From the NCBI GenBank assembly GCA_002407865.1, contig DHPI01000066.1:12277-21131 (forward strand): DNA of 8,855 nucleotides. Reading direction: 5' to 3'. Under the pieces are notes generated by a model. That model made no database searches and was not told the DNA's origin. It saw only the letters and a list, made by a program, of their open reading frames with translations. Below, one piece after another: positions 1-7,475 of this stretch (position 1 is its first letter; each line of letters starts with the position of its first letter). This stretch comes from Spirochaetia bacterium UBA5368. GTDB taxonomy: Bacteria; Spirochaetota; UBA4802; UBA5368. Made by a program: the position numbers and the translations under genes.

Positions 1-213
1 CCGCAGGAAATTCAGTCGTATCCGCAGACGCGCGTGCTGAAGATTGTCCGATTTGTCATTCGCGCGACGCCCTATGCGGGTACCGATGATGTATATATGT
101 TTTTCGACCAGGTGAAGGCGCTTACGGACACGTTCGAGGTGAATTTCGACGGTCAGGATCTCCACAGGGCATTTGAAGGCGGCGCGACGAAAACCGCCGA
201 ACCGGCAAAATAG
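1..213 (+). CDS. C-terminal end of an unrecognised protein (5' end outside window)
   Basis: An open frame runs from the first base to a TAG at 211-213 and gives 70 residues. They begin PQEIQSYPQTRVLKIV and end in a low-complexity tail, GGATKTAEPAK. The codons look like real coding sequence (GC-rich third positions), and a strong terminator lies about 40 bases beyond the stop, as expected for a true 3' end. The middle (RFVIRATPYAGTDDVYMFFDQ) looks like a small folded domain with alternating hydrophobic residues, but I do not recognise a family. No membrane segment is visible in this part. The start, and probably most of the protein, lies upstream of the window. Confidence 0.7.
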   Translation, partial: PQEIQSYPQTRVLKIVRFVIRATPYAGTDDVYMFFDQVKALTDTFEVNFDGQDLHRAFEGGATKTAEPAK

Positions 214-254
214 CGTCAGGTGCATCTGTTTTACAGCGTGATGTAAGCTGATAC

Positions 255-288
255 AAGCCCATCATCGAAAGGTGATGGGCTTTTGTTT
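255..288 (+). terminator. Rho-independent terminator with GAAA tetraloop
   Basis: AAGCCCATCA (255-264) pairs perfectly with TGATGGGCTT (273-282). One wobble and one C-G pair extend the stem to a GAAA tetraloop (267-270). The 3' side runs into TTTTGTTT. It closes the transcript of the partial gene at the left edge. Confidence 0.9.
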
Positions 289-585
289 GTGTGCGCCCGG
301 CAATAAAGTGCTTGCAAAAATATCACGGAAAGTTTAATTTTGTATCAGAAGTTATAGGTGCAGTCGCGTGCGCAGAATGTTGGTTCTGTCTATGTGGTAA
401 TGGCGGACGTCTCCTTCCATCGGGGATTGAATGTCAGTCTATAAAGTGTGATACGTGCCGTGTGCCGTTCAATCCTCCCTAATAATTTGTAGCATGAACA
501 AGAGAAGTCCCTGTGCTGATGATGTGCTATTTCAGGAGGGTTGGAATTTTATCGGATATAAAAAAATAGATGCCAGGATGAGAAT
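289..585. other. Intergenic region before greA; no supported gene
   Basis: About 300 bases separate the terminator from greA. A frame beginning with GTG at 291 stays open to 482, but that GTG sits in the tail of the terminator, has no Shine-Dalgarno sequence and has no later ATG in frame, so I do not call it. The region holds an inverted repeat (424-475). It also has an AGGAGGG at 535-541 not followed by any usable start, and a TATAAA at 557-562 with no matching -35. A weak promoter-like pair, TTGCAA (312-317) and TAATTT (335-340) with 17 bp spacing, could serve greA. The greA promoter is therefore unassigned. Both strands are rich in stops around 480-570. Confidence 0.5.
424..475. repeat. 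Inverted repeat (8-bp arms) in the greA upstream region
   Basis: GGATTGAA (424-431) is the exact reverse complement of TTCAATCC (468-475), with 36 bases between. Two further G-C pairs are possible past a bulged T (GG at 422-423 with CC at 477-478). There is no T-run, so it is not a terminator. It could be a stem in the greA leader RNA or chance. Confidence 0.4.
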
Positions 586-3297
586 ATGGAACAAGAAAAA
601 TTAATGGAAAAGCTGAATTCTCTTATTAAAGAAGAGTTATGGGGCAGAATAGAACCGAAGGATATCGGAATATCGAAATTCAAAATCCTTGACGATCTTT
701 TTAACAGTCTTGTCGGGCAGACGGTTTTCCAGGACACGCTTGAGGCGTGCAAAAACCATCTCAAGGAGCATTCCGATTCAATCACTGCGTCATATCTGGT
801 CGGACTCATCGGGTATCAACTGGATAATGTTGAAGACAAGTTTCAAATGCGCAAGCTTATTGAGCTTTTTCTCGAACATCATAAATGGGCGGTAGTTGAG
901 ATACTTGCGGAAAAGGTGCTTGAATACGGGGAAAACCGTGTCGCCCTGAAATCACTCGCAATAAGCCTTGAGCGTCTTGGCAGAAACCGTGAGGCGATTC
1001 CCGTATGGGAGGACCTGCTGAAACTGGACCGCTTCGATGCGGAGGTCGCGAAAAAGTTGGCGTTTGCGATAATAGACGACGATCCGGAAAAAAGCATTCA
1101 ATATATGAAGTTATCTATTGAAGGCTACATTAAAAACGGTGAGTATGATGAGATCACGGATCTGTGGAACAAGCTGGTGTCTGTTTCATGGGAGGATATC
1201 CAGTTTTTCGAAAGAATCGAAAGGATGCTTGTCGAATTCAAGCAGCGCGAACTGGCGGCATCGCTTCTGAAGTCATTGCTGCACAAATATCGCGATGAAG
1301 AAAACCCGGATCAATCGATCGAACTATTGAAAAAAATCCTTGAATATGCGCCCGAGGATAACGCAGCCCGCCGCGAGCTCGTGAAATTCTATGATTCAAA
1401 ATACGGGCAGCACTCGCAGTACCAGCAATTTTTAAAAATATCGAAGCTGAATAACTTCAAGTATCCGGTAAAACACGCCATTCAGAATTTCGAAAAGAAC
1501 ATTATTTTCGACAAGGGAAACTATGCGTATCATCGCTCATGGGGCGTGGGCAATATCGTCGAGATCGACAGCGAATATCTTGTGATCGATTTCAAGGAGC
1601 GCCCGGGACACAGAATGACCATCCAGATGGCGCTGCAGTCCCTGCTGCCGATAAAGCACGATCACCTGTATGTAGTGCAGCTTAAAGACCCCGATGGTGT
1701 CGCCTCGATGCTTAAAGACAATGTGATCGAGTTTATCAGGCTGTTGATAAAATCCTTTGGCGGCGAAATTTCGGTTGCCGATATAAAAAAAGAAGTGGTG
1801 CCGCTGTATGTGGAACAGAAGAACTGGTCAAAATGGTGGAGCAGGGCGCGCACGATCATTAAAAAAGATCCGCACTTCGGATTCTCCGAGAATAAAAAAG
1901 ACGTGATATTCATGAGGGACAAGCCGGTCACGTATACGGATAAGCTGCTCGACAGCTTTACAAACGCTGATTCGTTCAGCGGGAGAACCGATGTTGCCAT
2001 CGAATTCATCAATAACGTAGAAGCGGCGGAGGGACAGGACGTCGTTCCGTATCTCATCGATTATTATTCAAAGCAGGCCAAGGAAGGCTCGCCTACCAGG
2101 CAGGTGCTGTCGTACTTCATCCTCCGGGGGTTGACGAAATATACGGATCCGAAAAAGCTGAAGCTCGATCAGGTCCGCGCGAAAGTCATAGATTTTATAA
2201 AGGACAGCGACGAGCTGCCCCTCATGTCGATGAAGATCAGCTCGTACGATTACAAAAAAGATCTTGTCAATCTTATCGAGGAGGCGCGGGAGGACTGGCC
2301 TCATATCGTGTCATCAATTCTTTTTGAAACGCCGGTGAGGATTCACAAGTACATTATCAATAATCTCATCAGGGCGCATGCGTACAACATCATCAATAAT
2401 TTTATCGACCGGGCCATTACCGGCGCGAAGCAGTATCCGGAAATATTTCTGTGGGTGGCAAAGAACCTGCTTACGCGGACGTGGGATTACGAGTGGCTCG
2501 ATTATTCCAGGGAGGCCATGCTGCTGACGTATTTCCGCCTTATGGGCGAGCTCAAGAAGATAGAGGTGAAGGGCAGCAGGCTGAAAAACATGTCGGTGGA
2601 GATTATTTTTGCCAATGACGCCGCCGTGCTCAAAGACATAATCGCGCAGGGAGCGCCGCAGTTTCTTGGAAAGCTGTATGATATGGTGAAAGGCGTTTCC
2701 CATATCACCGAGCAGCAGGCGGATAAATTTTATTCGCTTATCAAGGCGAAATATCCGGATTTTAAACCCGCCATCCCGGCGCAGGAAAAAGAGGCCGAGG
2801 AATGGGCGCCCGATATTGAAAAATTGTACGTTTCGCAGAGCGGATATGATAAAATACTGCATGAGCTTAACCGCATGAAAAATGTGGAGATGGCCGAGTT
2901 GACCAACGAGCTGAAAAAAGTAGCGGATGTGTCGGCCGATATACGCGAGAATGTCGATTATAATGCCCTGATGGAAAAGCAGACGATCCTCAATATGGCG
3001 ATTGGCAAGCTTGAAACAGAGATTAAAAAGGCGGAGGTGATAAATCCCGACGCCATTGCGATTGACAGTGTCACTATTGGCACGCGCGTCACCGTCGAAG
3101 AGGTGAAAAGCGGCGAACAAAACACCTATACCATTCTCGGGCCGTGGGACGCCGATTACGAGAAAAGAATTCTGTCGTACCGTTCGCCCATCGGGATGGT
3201 TATTCTCGGGAAGAAGGTGGGCGATGTGGTTGATCTGAAAATAGGCGACCAAACGAGAAAGCTTAAGATTCTATCGATAGAGAAAAGCGACATATGA
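586..3297 (+). CDS. greA: GreA-family transcription elongation factor, long (about 900 aa) spirochaete-type form
   Basis: GreA binds stalled, backtracked RNA polymerase through the secondary channel and stimulates cleavage of the transcript 3' end. The last ~157 of 903 residues form a complete GreA. A coiled coil begins at about residue 747 (LYVSQSGYDKILHEL). Its tip holds ADIREN, with D785 and E788 matching the acidic pair of GreA (GDLKEN in E. coli). The FKBP-like domain follows (TILGPWDADYEKRI, SPIGMVILGKKVGD). The first ~740 residues are mostly helical. TPR-like helices lie near 102-183 and 228-275, and a small beta-rich segment at about 312-360 (YHRSWGVGNIVEI...) resembles Tudor/CarD-like modules. 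Ordinary GreA has about 158 residues; proteins near 900 are, from memory, a spirochaete hallmark. The ATG at 586 has AGGA at 575-578, spaced 7. The stop overlaps the lysA start. What the N-terminal part does is not known to me. Confidence 0.9.
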   Translation: MEQEKLMEKLNSLIKEELWGRIEPKDIGISKFKILDDLFNSLVGQTVFQDTLEACKNHLKEHSDSITASYLVGLIGYQLDNVEDKFQMRKLIELFLEHHKWAVVEILAEKVLEYGENRVALKSLAISLERLGRNREAIPVWEDLLKLDRFDAEVAKKLAFAIIDDDPEKSIQYMKLSIEGYIKNGEYDEITDLWNKLVSVSWEDIQFFERIERMLVEFKQRELAASLLKSLLHKYRDEENPDQSIELLKKILEYAPEDNAARRELVKFYDSKYGQHSQYQQFLKISKLNNFKYPVKHAIQNFEKNIIFDKGNYAYHRSWGVGNIVEIDSEYLVIDFKERPGHRMTIQMALQSLLPIKHDHLYVVQLKDPDGVASMLKDNVIEFIRLLIKSFGGEISVADIKKEVVPLYVEQKNWSKWWSRARTIIKKDPHFGFSENKKDVIFMRDKPVTYTDKLLDSFTNADSFSGRTDVAIEFINNVEAAEGQDVVPYLIDYYSKQAKEGSPTRQVLSYFILRGLTKYTDPKKLKLDQVRAKVIDFIKDSDELPLMSMKISSYDYKKDLVNLIEEAREDWPHIVSSILFETPVRIHKYIINNLIRAHAYNIINNFIDRAITGAKQYPEIFLWVAKNLLTRTWDYEWLDYSREAMLLTYFRLMGELKKIEVKGSRLKNMSVEIIFANDAAVLKDIIAQGAPQFLGKLYDMVKGVSHITEQQADKFYSLIKAKYPDFKPAIPAQEKEAEEWAPDIEKLYVSQSGYDKILHELNRMKNVEMAELTNELKKVADVSADIRENVDYNALMEKQTILNMAIGKLETEIKKAEVINPDAIAIDSVTIGTRVTVEEVKSGEQNTYTILGPWDADYEKRILSYRSPIGMVILGKKVGDVVDLKIGDQTRKLKILSIEKSDI

Positions 3298-4565
3298 ACA
3301 GCTTCGATGATTATTTCAAGTATAACGGTGAAAATTTAACATGCGAGGGAACGGTCCTTGCTGACATCGCCGAGGAATACGGCACGCCGTTGTATTGCTA
3401 TACGGAGAGGGGCTTCAGGGAGCGATACGATGAGATTGACCGCGAACTCGCCGGGATTGAGCACCTTATCTGTTATTCGATCAAATCGAATTCGAATATC
3501 AATATCCTGAAAATCATGTGCGGAATGGGCGCGGGAATGGATGTTGTGTCTGGCGGGGAAATATACCGCGCACGCGCTGCGGGTGTGCCCCCCGAAAGAA
3601 TAGTGTATGCCGGCGTGGGGAAAACCGGTGCGGAAATCGCGTATGCGCTCGATACCGGCGTCCATATGTTGAACTGCGAGTCGTTTCCCGAGATTGACGC
3701 GATACATACAATCGCTGCCGGGAAGAAAAAGGTAGCCGATATCGCGATACGGGTAAATCCGGATGTCGATGCGAACACGCATCATTATATTACGACAGGG
3801 AAAAAAGAAAATAAATTTGGCATTAGCATCGAGACGCTGCTTGAACACAGGGAGTTCTTCGGCAGCCGTTCCGGGGTAAATCTGCGGGGCATCCATTGCC
3901 ATATAGGATCGCAGATTTCCGAGGTCCGCCCGTTTATCGACGCCCTTGATCGCGTGATTGCGCTTATCGGCGAACTAAAGAAATCCGGCTTTGCCGGTAT
4001 CGACACGGTAAACCTGGGCGGGGGATTCGGCATTCGTTACGGTGATGAAGATTTTTTCCCCATGAAGGAATGGGCCGCGGAGGTTACACGGCGGTTGCGC
4101 TCGCTTGGAATGCGGTTGATTATTGAGCCGGGCCGCTATCTGTGCGGCAATAACGGTGTTCTGCTTGTAAAGGTGCTCTATAAAAAAAGGAGCGGCGAAA
4201 AGACGTTTTTAATTACCGATGGCGCGATGAACGATCTCATTCGCCCGTCGCTGTACGGGGCGTTTCAGAACTGTTTCAATTGCAGGCAGCGCAATGGCGT
4301 TGAAACGGTTGATGTCGTCGGTCCGGTATGCGAATCCGGTGATTTTTTTGCGAAAGACAGGGACATATCCATTTCGGAAGAGGGGGATTATCTTGCGGTG
4401 ATGTCGGCAGGCGCGTACGGGATGTCAATGGCTTCGCGCTATAACTCGCGCCCGCTTCCCGCCGAGGTGCTCGTGAGGCCGGACGGCAGCCGCAGGCTTA
4501 TACGCACGCGGGAAAGCTATGACGAATTAATTCATAACGAGCGTGACGCGATAAATTTTGTTTGA
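3294..4565 (+). CDS. lysA: Diaminopimelate decarboxylase
   Basis: This PLP enzyme decarboxylates meso-diaminopimelate to L-lysine, the last step of the DAP pathway, in the cytosol. The 423 residues match the usual family length and carry its motifs in order. The PLP lysine is K64 in CYSIKSNSN. HIGSQ follows at 203-207, the phosphate-binding glycines at 242-244 (NLGGGFGI), EPGR at 278-281, MNDLIRPSLYGA at 312-323 and the catalytic cysteine C346 in VCESGD. GAYGMSMASRYNSRP near the C-terminus completes the set. All key residues are present, so it should be active. Its ATG overlaps the greA TGA in an ATGA. No good Shine-Dalgarno precedes it, which suggests translation by coupling from greA. No lysine riboswitch is seen, and none would fit inside greA. 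Having lysA suggests an organism that makes lysine itself. Confidence 0.95.
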   Translation: MNSFDDYFKYNGENLTCEGTVLADIAEEYGTPLYCYTERGFRERYDEIDRELAGIEHLICYSIKSNSNINILKIMCGMGAGMDVVSGGEIYRARAAGVPPERIVYAGVGKTGAEIAYALDTGVHMLNCESFPEIDAIHTIAAGKKKVADIAIRVNPDVDANTHHYITTGKKENKFGISIETLLEHREFFGSRSGVNLRGIHCHIGSQISEVRPFIDALDRVIALIGELKKSGFAGIDTVNLGGGFGIRYGDEDFFPMKEWAAEVTRRLRSLGMRLIIEPGRYLCGNNGVLLVKVLYKKRSGEKTFLITDGAMNDLIRPSLYGAFQNCFNCRQRNGVETVDVVGPVCESGDFFAKDRDISISEEGDYLAVMSAGAYGMSMASRYNSRPLPAEVLVRPDGSRRLIRTRESYDELIHNERDAINFV

Positions 4566-4589
4566 CAAATAATGGTGATAAAATATAGC
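4562..4589 (+). promoter_or_regulatory. Sigma-70-type promoter of the tRNA-Leu gene, overlapping the lysA stop
   Basis: A perfect -35 TTGACA lies at 4562-4567 and contains the lysA TGA (4563-4565). The -10 is TATAGC (4584-4589), 4 of 6 matches, with a 16-bp spacer. The predicted start near 4596 falls just ahead of the mature tRNA at 4601. The tRNA can thus be made independently of greA-lysA. Confidence 0.65.
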
Positions 4590-4600
4590 AATCATAGCAT

Positions 4601-4684
4601 GCCGCGATGGCGGAATTGGTAGACGCGCCAGGTTCAGGGTCTGGTGGGCGTACGCCTGTGAGGGTTCAAATCCCTCTCGCGGCA
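4601..4684 (+). tRNA. tRNA-Leu (anticodon CAG)
   Basis: This is an 84-base class II tRNA that folds fully by eye. The acceptor stem is GCCGCGA (4601-4607) with TCGCGGC (4677-4683), seven perfect pairs, and the discriminator is A4684. The D arm has GCG/CGC around AATTGGTAGA. The anticodon stem is 4628-4632 with 4640-4644, and the loop TTCAGGG holds CAG (4635-4637), which reads CUG. The long variable arm expected of tRNA-Leu is at about 4645-4659. The T stem is GAGGG/CCCTC around TTCAAAT (4665-4671). CCA is not encoded, so it must be added by the CCA-adding enzyme. A T-rich run (4686-4704) follows directly and may help end transcription. Confidence 0.97.
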
Positions 4685-4817
4685 ATCTTCTTTTTCTTCT
4701 TTATTCATGCAATAATGATACGTGGTTTTACGATACGCTTTCCGTACAAATACATGGAAGGGCGATCGTTGCGCCCTGTAACGGGAAAGTCTGGATTGTA
4801 ATTCAGTTACCGGCGAC

Positions 4818-5654
4818 ATGTTTGAAATTCAATTTGTGAAATATCTTGATGATCCCTCTGAGGGGGCGATCCGCCGAGCGCCATATGACAATTATTTCCC
4901 GGCATATGATGACCGTAATGACGAATATCTTCATAGCGCCGAATGCTTTCATGGCTTTGAATTGTTGCAGGAATATGTCGGCGGCGGTTTCAGCGTTGAG
5001 GGTGAATTGGACAACCAGATGTGGCAATATTTTGTGCTGGAACCATCCGGGGTTGTCGGCGTTAATGAAGACCTCTATATTCAACCTGTTATATGTCCAC
5101 CGTTGAGTGAAGACCTGTGTCCAACGGTTATTTATATTGATCCCTTCAACGCGTTCGGAGACGGCCGTCATCCCACGACTTCATTATGCCTGCGCTATCT
5201 CGTTGAGCATCTGTGTTACATTTCCCCCGAAGATCGCATGAAGCTGTCATTGCTCGATGCGGGCGCGGGTACAGGCATATTGTCAATCGCCGCGGAAAAG
5301 CTCGGTGTCGGAGCGATTGACGCGGTTGAGCTGAACATTCCCGCCGTTGAAAGCGCACGTAAAAACATAGAGATGAATAAATGCGTGCGCGTCAATGTTC
5401 AGCAGGGGGACATTCACGGGTTTACCGGATCGGGGCGCTATTCTATTATCCTTGCGAACATCATTACCGATGTTATTATTTCGTGCATCCAGTCGCTTGC
5501 GAAGCTTTTACATCCCGACGGGATAATGATTGTCAGCGGTATAAGCGCCCGTCGTGCCCGCGAGGCGGAACGTCATTTTTTTGATAACGGACTTACAGTG
5601 TCCGACAGCGCATGCCTTGACGGCTGGAATGGATATCTGCTGAGATTACGGTAA
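4818..5654 (+). CDS. prmA: PrmA-like ribosomal protein L11 methyltransferase
   Basis: The family uses S-adenosylmethionine to methylate ribosomal protein L11. Of the 278 residues (E. coli PrmA has 293), the C-terminal two thirds carry the family motifs. DPFNAFGDGRHPTT (108-121) corresponds to the usual DPGxAFGTGxHPTT linker motif. LLDAGAGTGILSIAA (145-159) is the SAM-binding glycine loop. VELNIPAVESARKN (170-183) is the acidic strand that binds the SAM ribose plus its following helix. LANIITDVI (212-220) replaces the usual ANIL-AGPL catalytic loop. The N-terminal ~90 residues should be the substrate-binding domain but are poorly conserved. Departures (GDG for GTG, ITDVI for LAGPL) leave room for a related protein methyltransferase with another target. 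The ATG at 4818 is the only ATG before residue 68 in this frame, which opens after a TAA at 4779-4781. It has no clear Shine-Dalgarno sequence. Confidence 0.8.
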   Translation: MFEIQFVKYLDDPSEGAIRRAPYDNYFPAYDDRNDEYLHSAECFHGFELLQEYVGGGFSVEGELDNQMWQYFVLEPSGVVGVNEDLYIQPVICPPLSEDLCPTVIYIDPFNAFGDGRHPTTSLCLRYLVEHLCYISPEDRMKLSLLDAGAGTGILSIAAEKLGVGAIDAVELNIPAVESARKNIEMNKCVRVNVQQGDIHGFTGSGRYSIILANIITDVIISCIQSLAKLLHPDGIMIVSGISARRAREAERHFFDNGLTVSDSACLDGWNGYLLRLR

Positions 5655-5659
5655 TCCCG

Positions 5660-5687
5660 GCGCCGCCATGGCCGATCATGGCGGCGC
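5660..5687. terminator. GC-rich hairpin between converging prmA and the redox operon
   Basis: GCGCCGCCATG (5660-5670) pairs perfectly over 11 bp with CATGGCGGCGC (5677-5687) around a 6-base loop. It starts five bases after the prmA stop and lies 40 bases past the stop of the minus-strand operon. No T-run follows on either strand, so it is not a textbook intrinsic terminator. It may act as a weak bidirectional terminator or an mRNA 3'-end stabiliser. Confidence 0.6.
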
Positions 5688-5727
5688 GTGTCATGGCGTT
5701 ACAGCGTACAGTATGGGGCCCGCCGCA

Positions 5728-6369
5728 TCATATTTTTTCCAGTATATCGAGAAATTTTTCGATCGGCTGGGCACCGATGAGCTCGTGCGTTTCATTGATT
5801 ATCGTTTTTGGCACCGAGCTCACATTGTATTTTACCATGAGGTGCGGGAACGTAGTGCTTTCAACCATATCGGCCCTGATATGGCTGTTTTCGAGTGCAA
5901 GCCTGTGTGCGGTGCTTACGGCGCCGGGGCAATACGGGCAACTCAGAGAGACGAATACCTGCATGTGTATGTCTTTCTTGATAGCGGCGATCCTGCCGGC
6001 GACAGGCGCGGCAAGGGGCTGTTTTTTTCCTGAAATCTCTAAAAGTGCGCCGAGAAACGAGTTGATCTCGTATCCGCCTGGCATGCCGTAGAATCGTATG
6101 CCGTAATCGTTATCGGCGTTGTCGAGAAGGGCAATGGCCGGAACCTTGTCTATTCCGTACCGTGCTGCGGTTTCGCTGTCTTTTACAAGGTCGTATATGC
6201 GCAGCGTAAGCCTGTCGGAGAGCCCGGCTATCTCCTGAACGAAGCTGTGTGTGTCGCTGCACGCGGGGCATTCGATTTCCTGTGTAAAAAATACGATTGT
6301 CACACCGTTTTCAAGCTGCGAAACAATTGCCGACAATTGTTTTTTTATTTCGTCGTTAAAAAGCGGCAT
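5728..6369 (-). CDS. Glutaredoxin-like protein disulfide oxidoreductase with two CXXC sites
   Basis: The protein is two thioredoxin folds in tandem, 213 residues, about the size of the archaeal/thermophile protein disulfide oxidoreductase (PDO) family. Unit 1 has CPAC (C34, C37) after TIVFFTQEIE and its cis-proline at VP77. Unit 2 has CPYC (C144, C147) after MQVFVSLS and its cis-proline at VP187. Both active sites are intact. There is no signal peptide or membrane segment, so it is cytosolic. It probably passes electrons from the reductase encoded just upstream to disulfides or a peroxidase. From memory, Thermotoga has a comparable neighbouring pair. A GTG at 6378 would add three residues, but it lies inside the Shine-Dalgarno sequence; the ATG at 6369 is correctly spaced and is the start I use. 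It is second in a two-gene operon, 79 bases after the reductase stop. Confidence 0.85.
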   Translation of the reverse strand: MPLFNDEIKKQLSAIVSQLENGVTIVFFTQEIECPACSDTHSFVQEIAGLSDRLTLRIYDLVKDSETAARYGIDKVPAIALLDNADNDYGIRFYGMPGGYEINSFLGALLEISGKKQPLAAPVAGRIAAIKKDIHMQVFVSLSCPYCPGAVSTAHRLALENSHIRADMVESTTFPHLMVKYNVSSVPKTIINETHELIGAQPIEKFLDILEKI

Positions 6370-6374
6370 ATCCG

Positions 6375-6382
6375 TCACCTCC
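6375..6382 (-). promoter_or_regulatory. Strong Shine-Dalgarno site that fixes the PDO start
   Basis: On the minus strand GGAGGTGA occupies 6382-6375, and the ATG begins at 6369, eight bases after GGAGG. The GTG alternative start (6378-6376) overlaps this element and can be dismissed. Confidence 0.85.
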
Positions 6383-6405
6383 GATAGTCGCTATATTTTA
6401 CAACT

Positions 6406-6435
6406 CATGTCCGGCGGAGAGAGGCGCCGAACATG
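6406..6435 (-). other. Intercistronic hairpin between reductase and PDO genes
   Basis: CATGT (6406-6410) pairs with ACATG (6431-6435). After one mismatch, CGGCG (6412-6416) pairs with CGCCG (6425-6429), leaving a purine-rich loop. On the transcribed minus strand no T-run follows, so it is unlikely to end transcription fully. It may stabilise the upstream message or tune expression of the second gene. Confidence 0.5.
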
Positions 6436-6448
6436 TATATGCGCGTAC

Positions 6449-7432
6449 TCAATCATGGATTTTCGCGATATAATCGCATGCTGAGAGTGCGGCCTTTGCC
6501 CCTTCGCCGGCGGCTATGATTATCTGCTTGTAGGGCACTGACGTGACGTCTCCGGCGGCGAAAATTCCCGGGCAACTGGTGTGGCATGCGCAGTCGACGA
6601 TTATCTCATTGTTCTCGTTATGTTCGAGCACGCCACGGGAAAAATCTGAATTTGGCAGCAGCCCTATCTCGATAAAAATTCCGCTGGCGGGGATATCGCG
6701 TGTTTCTTCGCTTTGTCTGTTTTTCACGGTAACCGATTCCACAGCCTGCGCGCCTTTTATTTCAGTTATTTCATGTTCGTAGAGAAAGTCGACGTTAGGG
6801 TACTGACGCAGTTTTTCAACGAGTATCGTGTCGGCGGTAAGCTGGGAAAGAAACTGCATCACGGTCACCTGTTCCGCGACTCGCGCGAGGTCGATTGCCG
6901 CCTCGATGCCGCTGTTTCCACCTCCGACGACAATTACGCGTTTTCCGGAAAAAAGCGGTGCGTCGCATGTCGCGCAATACGCCACCCCGCGACCCGTGAA
7001 CTCGCGTTCGCCGGGTACATTGAGCCTTCTCCAGCTTTTGCCGGTGGCGATGATGAGCGTGCGCGATTGATAGACGCTGCCGTCGTCGAGAGTGGTGTGC
7101 TTTATCGCTCCGTCCGAAATGGCGGCTATTTTTCGCCCCTCGCTGATGCCGATTGGAAACTGGCGCACCTGCTCCCTGAATTTATCGACCAGATCGATTC
7201 CCTCGATGTATTTATATCCCATGTAATTTTCAACGGATGACGTTTCTGCGACCTGCCCGCCGAAATCCATGGTGATAAGCCCCGTCGAAACGCCCTTGCG
7301 CATGCAGTACACCGCCGCCGTAAGGGCCGCAGGCCCTCCTCCGAGAATAATGACATCGTAGAGCCTGCTCTTTTCAAGTTCGAGCGCTCTCGTTTCGCCG
7401 CTGAGTGCCGCGATGGTAAGATGGAATTCCAT
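6449..7432 (-). CDS. trxB: Thioredoxin reductase-like flavoprotein, close to the AhpF C-terminal half
   Basis: This flavoprotein should reduce the PDO encoded after it, using a reduced nicotinamide cofactor. From the start at 7432 it has 327 residues. The FAD Rossmann motif is at 26-41 (DVIILGGGPAALTAAV), the redox pair is C153-A-T-C156, and the nucleotide-binding loop VVGGGNSGIEAAIDLA is at 168-183. The C-terminal FAD motif FAAGD (291-295) leads into VPYKQIIIAAGEGAKAALSA. That tail, FGGQV (57-61) and WRRLNVPGE (134-142) are AhpF-like. The HRRxxxR pattern that lets thioredoxin reductases bind NADPH is absent (VTVMQFLSQLTADTILVEKL), as in AhpF, so NADH is the likelier donor. The frame stays open to an ATG at 7564, but a promoter lies inside that extension. 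MEFHL also matches the usual N-terminus as I recall it. A weak GGGA lies 8 bases before the ATG. Confidence 0.9.
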   Translation of the reverse strand: MEFHLTIAALSGETRALELEKSRLYDVIILGGGPAALTAAVYCMRKGVSTGLITMDFGGQVAETSSVENYMGYKYIEGIDLVDKFREQVRQFPIGISEGRKIAAISDGAIKHTTLDDGSVYQSRTLIIATGKSWRRLNVPGEREFTGRGVAYCATCDAPLFSGKRVIVVGGGNSGIEAAIDLARVAEQVTVMQFLSQLTADTILVEKLRQYPNVDFLYEHEITEIKGAQAVESVTVKNRQSEETRDIPASGIFIEIGLLPNSDFSRGVLEHNENNEIIVDCACHTSCPGIFAAGDVTSVPYKQIIIAAGEGAKAALSACDYIAKIHD

Positions 7433-7475
7433 GGCAAAAATCCCGTCCTCATAGCATAAAATCGTACAACGTATG

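Noticed and set aside
291..482. 63-residue cysteine-rich frame (CAECWFCLC ... CDTC) before greA
   Set aside because: Its GTG lies in the tail of a terminator, it has no ribosome site, no in-frame ATG and no recognisable family. The cysteines alone do not make it a zinc protein.
2314..3252. 312-residue antisense frame across greA
   Set aside because: It is a shadow of a strong coding region, has no promoter or ribosome site, and its composition (many H, R, I, F) is typical of reverse-frame artefacts.
3336..3902. 188-residue antisense frame across lysA
   Set aside because: It lies wholly within lysA, whose motifs are all conserved; no independent signal supports it.
4607..4801. 64-residue frame starting MAELVDAPGSGSGGRTP
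   Set aside because: It is a translation of the tRNA-Leu gene, a well-known false protein; the RNA fold is unambiguous.
5668..6091. Two plus-strand frames (121 and 137 residues) opposite the PDO gene
   Set aside because: Both are antisense to a protein with two intact CXXC thioredoxin folds, and one begins inside the hairpin stem.
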